DNA of 64,000 nt from Poa pratensis (GCA_947311845.1 CAMZMU010000089.1:24095289-24159288); one strand, 5' to 3'. Counted from the first letter of the stretch, positions 23,381 to 35,653 are shown. Made by a program: numbers and translations. Notes: generated from the letters alone by a model not told the origin.

Positions 23381-23903
23381 CATGACCAGGTTTTTAAATC
23401 TTGGAGTGTGCCACCGAGATATCGGCCGATATATCATTTTTACGGTCTACGGATACAGATTCAACATATCATTTAAACACCATTTTCGCTGATATGATCA
23501 ATATTTTTACCAAGTGGATGGTTATGATTCTTCCAAAAAAACAAATATTGAAAATAAGTCAGGTATTTACAACTTCATGATATTATCAAGGTCACACAAA
23601 ATGTTTTGTTGATACACATATAAAGTATGTGTTTCATATTGGGGTGAAGATTTTGTGATTCTTTATTATTTTATTTCTTAATTTACTAGTTAATAAAATG
23701 GGAATAACATAACTTTTTATGCTCAAGCACTCACATCGCCATTCTCTTCTACTGAGCAAAACAACATGATGAAAAGAAATCATACATGCTTTTTCCAATG
23801 TAATTACAAATCGTCCGATATGTATCCCTATCTCCGACATCCGATGTGTCAAAACCAAACCAACACGACCCAGTATCCGATATTTTGAACTTTGCTAATG
23901 TTG
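23381..23903. repeat. Probable decayed transposon with ATCGG motifs
   Basis: The left part has GAGATATCGGCCGATATATC (23418-23437). The right part has CGTCCGATATG, CATCCGATGTG and GTATCCGATATTTTG, so GATAT/CGG motifs occur at both ends in opposite senses. Ends and target duplication are not resolved. Confidence 0.35.
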
Positions 23904-23905
23904 TA

Positions 23906-24064
23906 CTCCCTCCGTTTTTTAATATAAGATGTTTTAGCATTTGTCCATATGCACATGTACACAAATATATGTAGACATGTATTAGTGTGCATATTCACTC
24001 ACTTTAGTATATATCTAGAAAAGATGTGCAACACCTAAAACATCTTATTAAAAAACGGAGGGAG
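23906..24064. mobile_element. Stowaway MITE (159 bp)
   Basis: Ends CTCCCTCCGTTTTTTAATA and TATTAAAAAACGGAGGGAG are inverted copies. TA duplicates flank it at 23904-23905 and 24065-24066. The arms stay complementary inward (AGATGTTTTAG / CTAAAACATCT). Confidence 0.92.
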
Positions 24065-24289
24065 TAGAAGATTGTAGGGAACTAGGACACAGAAAAGCTA
24101 AGACCGCTCACCGCCCACTGAGTAGAAGGAAAGGATGGTTGTGAATCCAACACTTCACACGTGTTAGCTCTTGGGATACTTCTACTTTTTTTTTTTTGAA
24201 AAGGGCTTCTACTTATAAAAGAAATCAAATAAGAAGATGAAACCTCATACTCTGTATCAAATGATACACAATTTTTTTAATGAAATTAT
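24065..24289. other. Spacer, no feature seen
   Basis: Short AT-rich spacer with a T12 run at 24188. Nothing recognisable. Confidence 0.4.
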
Positions 24290-25120
24290 CCAATAGAGCT
24301 TTACAAAGAAAAGCAGCGATCAACCCAAAACAACCATCCTGGTGACAACTGTTGCTACACATACAAATTTGATGATAAGGGGTTATGATCAGGGCTATCA
24401 CCGTGACCGAAGCTCCAACATCTCAATCCGAAAGTCTCATCAAGCGCCCAATGGCAAGCTGGGAGCACGCAAATCTAGCCAACTATTAGCGCACACCACG
24501 CGCGCACACTTCAAAAGTCTTTGTCGTCATCTTTTACCGATCCATCTTAAGGATAGGATGAATGCAATGATGTTGCAAGCCTTGCCGTGCTGCGCGCATC
24601 CATCAGCTCGCCTCAGCCGCCGAGTCCTCACTCCACCATTTCGCCGAGACTCGCAGTTGTCAATGCAGTAGAAGCCACGCCATGTCACACCACCTTGGCC
24701 ACCGCACGAGAAGCACGCGGCCTGTGCCCAACCAGCGAAGTCATACACTTGTCTCTCCAGCCGATATGCGACTCAAGGGGGACGGCGCAGCAAGATCGCC
24801 ATCATCCTGTCCAGGAAGGCCGAATCTAGGGTTCCCCCGGAGCGCACATGAAACGAGAATAACCCAACAACGCCTCCAACGAGGTAAATGATGCCCACGG
24901 GCACCGTTGTCGACGGTTCCGGCCGAGGCCGAAACAAGCTTTCACTTGTATCCTTGCACCCGTAGCCCGCTGGACCATCGGCGATCGCCATGCCCATGGG
25001 CGCGACAGTTAAGACACAAGGAGTCGGCCATGAAAGACCAAAACCAGTAGGACGATACCACCGCCCGGATCCAGCCGCACACATGATTTTGAGAAGGCCA
25101 GAGAGCATACCCGCCTTACG
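24290..25120 (-). repeat. GC-rich repeat, copy B
   Basis: Related to copy A by the matches listed there. Its low-coordinate end (about 24272-24310) reads, on the minus strand, TTTGTAAAGCTC, TTGGATAATTTCATT and then A7, like a retroelement 3' tail. No domain is recognised. Confidence 0.45.
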
Positions 25121-25341
25121 AAACAAGATGCATAACAAGTTGTGAACTTTCTTGACATATATTAACATGTTCGAAATCAACAGGCACACTTGCAACAGCT
25201 CATTGATCTTGTGAAACATATGTGGATCTACACATTAAAACATTGAAATTTATGTCTGCACTCCAAATATTTATTTTATGTGTGAACTATGCTTTTCTAA
25301 TTTAGATTATTTACCGTGACTCTGAATAAGTTACATGTTTA

Positions 25342-27200
25342 GAGCATCTCCACCGGGGGCCTCCAAATTCGTGTCCGGCACCCCCAATCGAGGCCCAATT
25401 GGGGGGTGCCGGACATGTGTCCGCCTATGTTTTCGACCGCGCCCACAGCGGCGCACCCCAAACGTCCGCCCCCCAAACGCGAGCAAATCATCGAACAACT
25501 TGCGGGCAGATTTCAATACGAATTGATGTAATAAATATTACAACACAAGTTCAAATTCGAAATACAAAGTTTAAATACGAATTCAAGTTTAAATCATGAC
25601 CTATCAAACAGCCGCTGGCTGAGTCGCTTTGATGGTCCACAGGTGGTGCACGAGATCATCGTGCAGCTGCTTATGCATTGTTCCATCACGAATTTCCCGA
25701 TGTATGGCAAGGAATTCTGCATACTACGTCGGCACGCCCGGATGTGGATGGGCCATAGGCCCCTGGAAATCAAACACTTCGCCGACCAGTTGCTTCCTCG
25801 TATCACGCTCGTCTTCAATGATCATGGTGTGCATGATAACACAAGCATTCATGATCTCAGACATTTCATCTAGCGACCATGAAAGACAAGGATAGCGAGC
25901 AACGGCAAACCTGCCCTGGAGCACACCAAAAGCCCGCTCCACATCTTTGCGAACTGACTCTTGCCTCTTTGCAAAATGACAATCTGCCTCGCCGTGAGGG
26001 TTGCGGATGGTCTTCAAAAATGTAGACCAAGTGGGATAGATGCCGCCAGCACGATAGTACCCCTTATCGTACTCATGGCCATTGATCACATAGTTGCATG
26101 GTGGAGTTAGGCCATCACAAGGTTTTTTGAACACATTGGAATTGTGGAGCACGTAGATGTCATTGGAGGCACCGCGCGGTGCCGAAATATGCATGCCATA
26201 TCCAAAGATCATAATCTGCCACGGACTCAAGTATAACACTGCATTTTCCGTGGTGCACTGACTTGTACATCCCTTGCCAAGAAAACGGTCGTCGGCGGAG
26301 CAGTCTCTCCTCAACGCGGCGAGGCGGAGCAGTCTCTCTTCAGCGCAAAGTAGTCGTCGTATTCCCGAACGCCATGCACAATCGTCCTGAACAATGACCT
26401 GCTCATCCTAAAGCGTCGGCGAAATTCATGAGGCAAGTTCGTCGGATTGTCGGCAAAGTAATCTTCGTACAAGAGCATGTGCCCAGTTGCTCTGTTGCGT
26501 TCCTTGTTGGGCCTCCGCCCCTTCCCTGATCCTCCGAACTTCGGCGCCGCGTCTTCCTCGATCGCGGCCTATAGAAGTGCGGCCATGACCATCTCATTCT
26601 CCTCGATGTCGGCCGCAAGGGCGGCATCCTCCTTCATCATTTCAAAAAACATGACCTCGTCGTCGCTGTCCATGGCCTATTGGACGAAAGAAAGCAATGG
26701 AACAAAGCCACAAATGAACAATCAACCAAATGAGCCTACGGACGAATGGTCGAACAGGTTGCGGGCGGGGTGGGAGGAAAGAAGAGGCGTACCCGGCTTA
26801 GAAACTAGCTACGCCGGCGCTGGACTGGTCGCAGACAGGCGGGGAACGGCGGCACGTGGGTCTGCGTTGCCGCTCCGGCTAGGTGCCCGAGGTGCGAATC
26901 AAGCAGGCGGCGACGAGAGTGGCGGCGATGGTGCGAATCGCCGGCGAGAGGAAAAGAGAAGGAGGGTGTGGGGAGCGAATGATTCAGGTCACGCAGCGCT
27001 GTCTCTATGACGGGCGGGCCCCCTGTCAGACGCATGTCCGCCCCCATGTCCGGCACCCCCGAAGAGGCCTCTTCGGAGGTGCCGGACATGTTTTTTGCTC
27101 GGGGTGACCCTTTGGGGGGTGCCGCTGGTGGCGTTTTTTGGCCGTCCGGACCCCCAATGGGCCTTTGGGGGTCACTTAGAGGCCCCCGGTGGAGATGCTC
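25342..27200 (-). mobile_element. PIF/Harbinger DNA transposon (1.86 kb)
   Basis: Inverted ends GAGCATCTCCACCGGGGGCC are matched at both sides, flanked by TTA (25339-25341 and 27201-27203), the 3-bp target typical of the superfamily. A broken transposase lies on the minus strand. Subterminal sequence is GC-rich with GGGGGTGCCGGACATG-type repeats. Confidence 0.92.
25724..26673 (-). pseudogene. Harbinger transposase, internally deleted
   Basis: The minus-strand ATG at 26671-26673 starts MDSDDEVMFFEMMKEDAALA, the usual N-terminus of grass Harbinger transposases. A stop at about 26570 follows, then YEDYFADNP and HEFRRRFRMSRSLF. About 130 residues are then missing (the middle with the first catalytic Asp), and the frame resumes near YLSPWQIMIFGYGMH. 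The C-terminal half is open (26314-25724): NDIYVLHNSNVF, EYDKGYYRAGGIYP and DVERAFGVLQGRFA, which carries the last catalytic Asp/Glu region. These enzymes cut and paste the element; this one cannot. Confidence 0.85.
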
Positions 27201-27203
27201 TTA

Positions 27204-27588
27204 TATTATATGATCCACGTACATGTAAATTGCATATATTTGAGATTTGAAAATGAAGGGTGTGATTGCAGAAGGAGACCATAGCGGATGGCTGGGTCCT
27301 GCCGGCCGCATCTATACGCGCCTGTAGAAGTGTATGTGGCGAAATAGCACAGTCCAGTTGGAGATCTCTAAAGATATATATACACGATTTTAGAAACTGT
27401 AAACTAGTTAAGCGTGTGCAAGTTTTAAAAAACTAGATGATTGCCTGCCGCGTTGATGCGGAAAATAGTGCCTAAAATTGTTGTTTTACTTGGGAAAATT
27501 GACTCCTAAAACATTAGACCAATTAAATAACAAATAAATGATTCTGCTTTGATATGAATACTTGAAAATGATACAGAATTAACACCAA
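27204..27588. other. Spacer, no feature seen
   Basis: No open frame of note and no repeat recognised. It contains a TATATATACACG stretch near 27374. Confidence 0.35.
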
Positions 27589-27625
27589 CTAGATTCCTTG
27601 GCGCGGCTTGCCGCGCGCCACCCGC
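27589..27625 (-). mobile_element. Helitron 3' terminus (minus strand)
   Basis: Read on the minus strand: a GC hairpin GGCGCGCGGCAAGCCGCGCC, then AAGGAAT, then CTAG followed by T. A hairpin a few bases before CTAG|T is the standard Helitron 3' end. The element would extend toward higher coordinates. I did not find its 5' TC end, which must lie before or at about 38 kb if the neighbouring Helitron is separate. Confidence 0.6.
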
Positions 27626-29932
27626 CGTAGACACTGGTTTTCAGTTTGCAAAACGCTACGACAAACATTCTTAATATGACACAATAGTTATGCATAGCAA
27701 AGCTTTACAGGTTTAGAGCAAAGCACAATGCTCTTACATACACAGATTATAAGTCTCCGGGATAAGTAGGTTCTTAATTACAACATGTCGAACATTCTTA
27801 ATTACAACATCTCGAACATCACCCGCCTTTGACACTTGTATTCGATTGACAGGCAACAATTGCTACATAATAGTCAGAGTCTAATTTTAGATCAAAGCAC
27901 GGTGCTCTCATACATGAAGTTTACACCAATGAGTTTTTGGATAGATAGGTCTTTGTCACACGCCTCCTGACTGCCGCATTACTAATGGATGGATGAAATG
28001 CCACGTGAAACATTACTTACAATAAAAATGATACTCAACTGTTAGGTATATGTAGAGAATATAGGAAATCATATAACATCAAGAACTAAGAACATTAAAA
28101 TTACATATAAGGTTTACATACATGGAAGTCTTGTAAGAATATTTGAAATGGGAACCACAAATTATGAGAAATAACTATAGACCTGACAAATGGAAAGTGG
28201 TCAAAAGAAGGAATCAATTCAGGATAAACTCAAGACTGATGATTGGTACAGGACTGTAGCATTCAATTTGAATTTACGTCGCAAAATGGAGTGTCCGTTA
28301 ACATGAATGAGGGAGAACGCAAACAAAGAGACTCACTGTAATAGCATTTGACAATGATAATGCTTCTATTAGCAGTGCTGGAACTGTAATAAATAGCGAT
28401 GTACATTGAAATGTCTTCTTAAAATAGAAGACAGCGAGGCTATCAGACTGAGTAGCCTCGTGACCAGTAAAGGCAGTTTCCTAAAACACTATAGAGAGGA
28501 TTGTGGCATAGTAATATATGGAATTACATTGTCACATACCACTCCTTTTTCTCTACTTATACCGACCATAGAAGACTCAACTCAGTCATGGTATCATAAA
28601 ATCTCTCAATACTTTAGAAGTTCTCATTCAACAACACAAAGTCAACGTACTTAGCTTTAGCAAGGTTGTATAATTGACATGAGGTCTTTTTAGACAAATT
28701 TAAGAAATTCCTTCTTTTCAAGGCAACATGATTATTGCCTGATCATGTGCATGTCAATTTCAAATGGACTTCATCACTCAAATCTGTACCTAAACACAAC
28801 TATTTCATATGGCCTTCTTGCCAAATGTTCTTTATTTGCCATTAGACCAACACTTCGAACATATCAAATCCCAAAAATAGAAAGATATAGTGTGGCATTT
28901 GAAAAAAAGGCTATCTATTTATGCAAGGATAACCCATGAGTTTGAGTAGAAGCCTAATAATACATATTAGTTGTTTTCTAGCATCACACAACAGCCACGA
29001 AAAGGTCCTTCATCTACTTACAGAGATCCTTCATCTTTTAAGCAGAAAACTGAAGTTCAGAACTCGAGCAAACTGCAGGCAAGAATCAGATTAGCCTTTC
29101 ACAATATCAGTACTCTGGATCACCTGAATGCTTGCAAAAATAGACATAATCCTATTATCTTAGTACAAAACAAAAACCATATGAAAGAAGCACCGGGCAA
29201 TTTTCATGTTTAGATCATGATAAAATTCGAATGTCACAAAGGCCTAATGTTACACAAAATATCACTGTGTGCAGTAAAAATTCAGTTATACACTGAGAGC
29301 AAATCGTCCAACCAAATTGCACAATTAGATACTCTATGAAAAGCCTGCAACATAATCTACGAATTATATTTAGAGACTAATTCAAAATTATGGACAGACC
29401 AGCCAAGAATCTGAGTTAAAGATAAGTGTTTTAAGGAATCAGCTAGAGTACTTCCTCTAGCTGAACCTATTGACCGAGTTCAGAACAGCACAAGCTAGGA
29501 TTGAATTAGGATCAGTCAGATAGGGAGCTAGCAAAGTGCAGATTGATTCAGTGCTCCAAGTCAGAAAGATTGATGCTTGAAAATTATCTGCTGCCCTAGT
29601 CATCGATCGACTACAGGAAGGGAATAAACAACCACATCCAACCAATCATTTCAGGAAGTGCAAGCAAATACATGGAAACAATATAGAGTTATTTCTAAAC
29701 ATAGCAACATCGCAGTGTTCTTTGATTCAATTCTTAACACCTTACAGTACCTATATTTAGATATAGCTCATTGGTTAAGAAAGAAAATAGTGCATTACCT
29801 GACAGTACTTGTTCTTGGATTCAGTTCTACATAACCTAAATTCAGACAACTCAAGAAATACTTGTCACAGCAATTAAAAATAGAACTGGATAAATAAATT
29901 TTCAGTTGCCCTAACAATGGTTAATTTATATG
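27626..29932. other. AT-rich DNA, imperfect internal duplication
   Basis: No gene is recognised. Segments at about 27625-27785 and 27826-27965 are diverged copies (ACCCGCC-GACACT, GC-AAGCAC-TGCTCT-ATACA). Scattered short frames have no domain. A minus-strand open stretch at 29457-29645 lacks recognisable motifs. Confidence 0.35.
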
Positions 29933-30415
29933 CATTGTTCAAGAAATCGGCCGAGTAACCAGTTAATCGGCCAGGTAATCGCTGCTCAGTGGGCCACTGA
30001 ATAGATTAGCACCTATTCAGTGAGTTAACTGGTGACCCCGATTAATCGGCTGTCAGACCGATTAATCACCGATTAATCGGCTGTCAGGCCGATTAATCAG
30101 CTGTCAGGCCGATTAATTTTGTAGGTTTGTTGCCTTCCAGTTTGGATGCATTAAGACCAAAGTGTCCAGATATGATTTCTACCTCTTGTCTATGCTTGCA
30201 ATAGCATAGTTTAGTATAATTACATATCTGGGAACATGGGAGTATTAAATAATATAGAAAATATTATATATATGTATGCAAATTATGTTTATTTTCTGTT
30301 TTGACAACCGATTAATGGTCGACCGATTAATCCAGTTAATCGGCCGATTCACCGATTAATCACACTACTCAGTGGCCGACCGAGCAGTTACCAGTTACTG
30401 AATTCCCGAACAATG
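29933..30415. mobile_element. hAT-type MITE rich in CCGATTAATCGG (483 bp)
   Basis: Ends CATTGTTC and GAACAATG are inverted, and an exact 8-bp duplication TTTATATG lies on both sides (29925-29932 and 30416-30423). Eight-base targets are the hAT signature. The interior has around ten GATTAAT or TTAATCGG motifs, several forming the palindrome CCGATTAATCGG, clustered in both flanking thirds. No transposase is encoded. Confidence 0.85.
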
Positions 30416-30492
30416 TTTATATGTGAAATGTTTTAATTGTCGTGGAGAACGTGCAGCAAGCAGAGAGAATCTACAAACATAAACTAAATGAA

Positions 30493-30882
30493 AGAGAAAT
30501 AACAATGCAGCAAGCAGAGAGAATCTACAAAGACCGGGTGGAACAAAAAAACATGAGAAACTTAAGTGCGGAAGAAATGTATGAGCTCAAGAAATCTAAA
30601 GCAAGCTTAATGTTGTATTTACAAAATAAAGAGGTGCCTACTTTGCACTAAACTCCCACTGGCTCTGCTATGGCCTATGGAAAACACAGAGAAATAACAA
30701 TGGAGCAAGCTGAGAGTATCCACAAAGACCGGGTGGAACAAAAACACATGAGAAACTTAAGAGAGGAAGAAATGTATGAGATCAAGAAATCTTAAGCAAG
30801 CTTCAGGTTGCATTTACAAAATAAAGAGGTGCATACTTTGCACTAAACTCCCACTGGCTCTCATATGGCCTATAGAAAACAT
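30493..30882 (+). repeat. Two tandem 195-bp repeats with a short open frame
   Basis: Copies 30493-30687 and 30688-30882 both start AGAGAAATAACAATG. The first copy is open and reads QQAERIYKDRVEQKNMRN and EEMYELKKSKAS, charged and helix-like. The second has a stop (TCTTAAGCAAG). Within the first copy, CAGCAAGCAGAGAGAATCTA also repeats 53 bases upstream (about 30455 and 30508). Possibly an exon that was duplicated, or a transposon piece. Confidence 0.55.
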
Positions 30883-31590
30883 GAAGGGGTCATCTAGACA
30901 GCTCTAGACCATGAACCAAACAGAAATGAAGAATCTATACACTAACCGTCATAAGCCTTTACCACAATTTCGAGAATTGCATGTGCCCCAAACCAATTAC
31001 TCGTAAAGCCATAGAAATATAACAGGAGGCACTACTACTTTCTACAGAGAGAAGCAACAGTATGTTCCCCTGAGCTGATGGGCAGCCGGTGACTAAGAGG
31101 AGCATATAGAGTACCCATAATCAGGATCAGGTGACTTCACATGCTGTAAAACCAAGTACATATGTGTGGTAGAGGGAACTCATTCAAGGATGTGCTGAAT
31201 TTGACATGTGTCCATGGTAAAAAAAGATTCGAGGATATGATGAGTTTTAGCAAGCAAACCCTTGGTTATAAACTGCAACCAAATCATTTTACACTCAAAT
31301 ATTAATACGGAATTAAATAACAGGAAAATAATTTAATGTTCTCATGATTTTTTCACACATTTCAAAGTGATATAATTAGGGGATTAGTGGTTCACTCTTG
31401 TGCAGTTATGCAGCAATGCTACAAAGCTCCTAGATGGAGGCACATTCAGCAAAGCTATCAGCTAATCCGAAGTGTAGACTCAATCAAATAGACCTATATG
31501 TGGACGGTTAAAACAAACAAATTGTTAATACTCATCTCCTTCTCAAATAGCTGGAATGCAAATGACCAAGATCATAAAACAATATGAGAA
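30883..31590. other. No feature seen
   Basis: AT-rich, no domain, no splice-bounded open block that I trust. Confidence 0.3.
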
Positions 31591-32145
31591 GAAATGGTTG
31601 ACCGGGCATTACTTGGTAAGATGCAAATCCAAAATTAATTTCAATTAAATAACAAAACACAAAAGGTACAGTCAGACATTTATCAGATTATTCTTATTGT
31701 GCAAGCTGTTATTACAGACCGCAATTAACAAATTTCAGAAACAGAATACACGCAAATGCTAACCAAAATCAAATCAAAATAACAATCCATTTCACATACA
31801 TGGGACATAGCATGAGTATTTTCACCTGAATCTTCGACAAACAATTTTGGTGGTGCGCCGCCATCAACCACGGCACTGTCATGATATACCTCACAGGCGG
31901 ATCTGAAGACAATGAAGATAAAACGAAGAAGGGCAGAAGTTAGGGATGCATTAGAGGCTAGCAAAAATAACAAACCGTAGCACACATAATAAGATGCTAG
32001 CCCAAAGCTATAAGCCAAGAAATGGTTGTCCAGGCATTACTTGGTAAGATACGAACCCAAAATCAGTTTCAATTAAATAACAAAATACAAAAGGTACAGT
32101 CAATGTATTTATCAGATTATTTTTATTGTGCAAGCTGTAGTGGTA
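31591..32145. repeat. Direct repeat pair of about 125 bp
   Basis: 31591-31715 and 32018-32145 share AAGAAATGGTTG-CC-GGCATTAC, then TTTCAATTAAATAACAAAA, then TTTATCAGATTATT-TTATTG. They flank the exon-like block at 31826-31902. Confidence 0.65.
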
Positions 32146-35100
32146 AATCAAAATACAAAAGGTACTTCCATGTTTCAAAAAGGAGGCATGGCAGCATATT
32201 TGTATCATAAGTGGCAAATCAAGTACATATAAAAAACATTGTACATGGACATATGAAGGACCTGATCTAAAGATGAGTGCTCTAACTTAAAATGAAGAAT
32301 AAAACAAATTAAGACTTGACAACAATATGTATTGCTCATAGTATATAATCTGAAGACATGGAATACAAATACAAATGGATGAAAAACTGAAAGCATCACT
32401 TGAACAACAACAATGGGTTCCAAGGGTTACCTCGACGCAAAAGTTATGCAAAGAACATAAATGTGGCTGATTGAGATACAACTTTTGGCATAGAGATGAA
32501 AAAATTGGGTACTCAATCATTCATCACCAAATTTTTTGAGCCATTCACTCTGTGGTAAGCCGACCAAGAAGCTGACATGAAAAAAAACATGACGCTGATT
32601 AAATTGAAATGTGTAAAAATGCGCAGTGTAAAAGGCAATCAAAGAAGAGGGTCCTTTATGTATTACAATTATTAGTCTAAAAAATACAATTCCATTTCAG
32701 CAAGCAGTATTACAGTGTATATACTGTAAGATTGATATAAATAAATTCACATATTCACGTGAAGCTAGAAACAAAATCGGCCCACCCAAGGCTAGTTACA
32801 GATCAATAAGCTTAATTACAAAATGGAATTCCACAAGAACCCTGTGCTAATTTCAGTGATATATCCATATAATTAGGAGAAAATAACTACATATATGAAA
32901 CTATATCTGGATCCTAATAGGCAAATCAAGTGGCCTAGAGACGACGAAATAATCCTGACCATATCTGCACATCTGACCATATCTGACCATATGTGGACCA
33001 CCATACATAAAGGGGTGGACACATAGTTATTACATGATAAAGGTACATATAGGGGTGGACAGGCAGTTCCATGAACCATGATAACAGTAGTAATGACCAT
33101 AGAGGCTAGAAAGGGTTCAAGCTAACAAATATGCTGAAGCAAGTCTCAAGAGCAAACAATAATAATACATAGTCAAGTTCTAGGAATACTACATCCTAAA
33201 GGGGTATGAAACCATGACACTTCTTTTCTTCTGACGGATAACACAAATAACAATGGCACTTCATTTCTAGAGAAGGATCAATAGTTAGAGCGATGAAACT
33301 CAACTGCAAAAGTCCCATACATGCTTCATTACTGAAGGTACAAATTTGCATGATTGCCAATCAATGAACTTTGTTATCTTCAAGCTCTGGCCACAATAAT
33401 TCATACGAAGAATTCAAATAGAGGAGGTATTCACCTAGGGCCTGCAGATTAAAGTGAAGTGTGTCGATATCGAATGGCCAATCTAAGGTCGGCAGTTCCG
33501 CACTCAGTAGTGAAACTCGAGCATAATCTGAGACATCTATGGCATCCCAAAATTTAATTATTAGTTTTCCAAACACGTGGAGCATCTAAGGGGGCAGGGG
33601 AGGATGGGAGCTCACTTACAATACATGACACAACCACTGAAACCTCCTGGTCGTTGCTGCTACTGGTATAAGAATTTCCCGCTTTCGAAACCAAACCATT
33701 TGGAGGTGACACCTCAACATCTGCAAATCAGTAATCAGAAAAGGCATAACTCAGGCCGTGTTGACAAAAAGCTGGATGAAAAAGTCTGCAATTTTAATTA
33801 TTGAAATTATTACTCGACCACACAAAAAATAAACACCATCAACAAAGCACGATTCAAACTGAGCAAGCACACATTGTCTTGGACACTCACTTCGCTGCTG
33901 CATAATGTGAAGAAAAATCTGCAGAGTGGGGTGCTCACCTGATGCTGTAGGTAGGCGTGGTATCTCTCTCTCCTCCTTTTACTCCTGGCTCGCACTGGAG
34001 GCCGCACGGCACGATCGGAAAGCTATGTATAAGAACAAAAGCAAGTAGCCTGTAAGAGAATGTTTAGAAGATTTTCTAGAATGCTACTGAGTCATTTAAA
34101 TATATGAGAACATTAAAACAGACTGAGAAGCAGTATGTATTTGTAGGTTACATCTTAATAGAAGGGCAAGAAATAAAACAACTTGATGAAATGATTAAAG
34201 CTTCAAAATAGAGTGATACAAATGAAATAGTAATCCTTAAGATCCATACTTGATCAAGCAAAAAAGCTTTTATTGACAATTCACTAACAACGTTTAGACT
34301 TGCGCTGGCAGCAAATAATTTTAAGTATATCAAGGAAACCTCCAGCAGACTAAAAAGAATTCGGTGGATTCAACTGACCTGAACAAACCATATAAAATTG
34401 CAGCCATGAATTTTCAGAAATTAGACAATCGGGTACTTAATAGAAACCATAAGCAACCAACGAATATGCAGCAAGAATAGCTTGACTACACCGATTTTCG
34501 GAATAAAAGCTCAGGAATGTAACTCAGCACATAATATAAGAAGACACAACAATCTCGGTTGCATAGCACCATTTTAACCCGATTCACAATAAAAATGAGG
34601 GGAACTTGCTGAAAGAAAAGCATGAGGGGAATCTGAACAGAAATTGGGACCATAACCCACTGGATAAAATGGAAACATATACACAGAGCTATAGATCATG
34701 ACTCAAGTACAGGGTAAAGATGCTAGGTAGCAGAGGAAGAGATAGCAAGGAGATGGTTACCTGTGGATGGGACGGATGCAGCTAGACTGCCGGCGCCAAC
34801 ACCTTGCTCTGGTCGAGTTCGCTAGAGGGCTCTGGCAGAGACACCGGCAAGGCCATGCACACGACCATGTGGACGACGGCAATGGCAGACGGCAGTGTGC
34901 CGAGGATGTACTGAAACTAAACAGCTCCTGCAAAAGAAGCAGAAGGCACCAAGAGCAAGAACCCAAAAAGAAGCAAAACACAATAGTAGACAAAAAGCAG
35001 ATTAAAAACAAAGCAGGAAGAACATAGAACCGAACAAACATACGAAATCCAAATGAGACAAAAAAAAGCAAGGATCTAAGGAGCCAAAAACCAGCAACGT

Positions 35101-35653
35101 TCCAAATCCACAACAAAAGAACCTGACAAAAAAGCAAGAAGAAGCTGAAATCTGAGATGGAGAAGGAGGGGAAAGGTGCAAATAAAAGGAGAAGAAATAC
35201 CTGCAGCAGAAATGGCACCAAGGACCAAAAGGAAGCAGGGGAGGAAAGAAAGGAAAGGAACGGAACAGAAAGAGATGAATTTTCCAAGAGCAAACACCAA
35301 AATAACCTTGGAAAAGCAAGAAAAGGACGAAATCAACTGACAGAACAAAAGGAGCTAGGAAGAACGAAGAGCAAAACAAAATAAATCTGAAGGAAACAGA
35401 AAGTAATGACCTAAGATAAGGCATAGAGCAGGAATGATCCAAAACCGAACAACAAAAGAAACTACAATCGCAAGGAGAAGACGAAATCTTAGACGGGGAC
35501 GGATGTGAAGGAACAAAGACGAACCCCGTGCTCCTGCTCCGGGTCCTCCCGCGACCCTCGTCGTCCTCCTCGCCGGCGCCCTTGCTCGCCGCCCTCGTCG
35601 CCCTTGCTCGCCTCCTTGGCCCAGCCGTGCTCGCATCTCATCTCCTCCATCGA
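31826..35653 (-). CDS. Candidate split gene or captured gene pieces, product unknown
   Basis: Exon-like blocks with good consensus sites on the minus strand, in order: a GC-rich block ending near 35500, with an ATG at about 35653 (MEEMRCEHGWAKEASK); about 34762-34900 (donor CCACAG|GTAACC); 33939-34022 (LSDRAVRPPVRARSKRRR; donor CATCAG|GTGAGC); 33620-33720; 33361-33585; 32517-32571 (VGLPQSEWLKKFGDE, then stop); 31826-31902 (SACEVYHDSAVVDGGAPPK; donor TTCAG|GTGAAA). The region upstream of 35650 looks like a promoter and leader. Only the 33620-33720 and 33361-33585 pair joins cleanly in frame; the other joins break phase. It is either a host gene with exons I have not found, or decayed captured fragments. 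I do not recognise the protein. Confidence 0.35.
33361..33720 (-). CDS. Best-supported two-exon block of the unknown gene
   Basis: Exon 33620-33720 follows acceptor TTTGCAG and ends CATGTATT|GTAAGT. The next exon starts at 33585 after CCCCCTTAG. With incoming phase 1 both read open across the join: VEVSPPNGLVSKAGNSYTSS ... VVVSCI-MLHVFGKLIIKFW, then DVSDYARVSLLSAELPTLDW and ELLWPELEDNKVH before a stop at 33361. Serine-rich then hydrophobic/acidic; no known motif. A donor at CCCTAG|GTGAAT inside the last exon could instead extend the gene. Confidence 0.45.

Noticed and set aside
28480..34700. 5' end of the Helitron that terminates at 27589
   Set aside because: Several TCTATA or TCTCTATA-like strings exist on the minus strand (near 28495, 29675 and 34690), but none has both the A|TC junction and family-like sequence, so no 5' end is called.
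34757..35442. Long hydrophobic minus-strand frames (178 and 146 codons)
   Set aside because: They read through a pyrimidine-rich intron-like stretch; Phe/Leu/Ser content and lack of an ATG context argue against coding.
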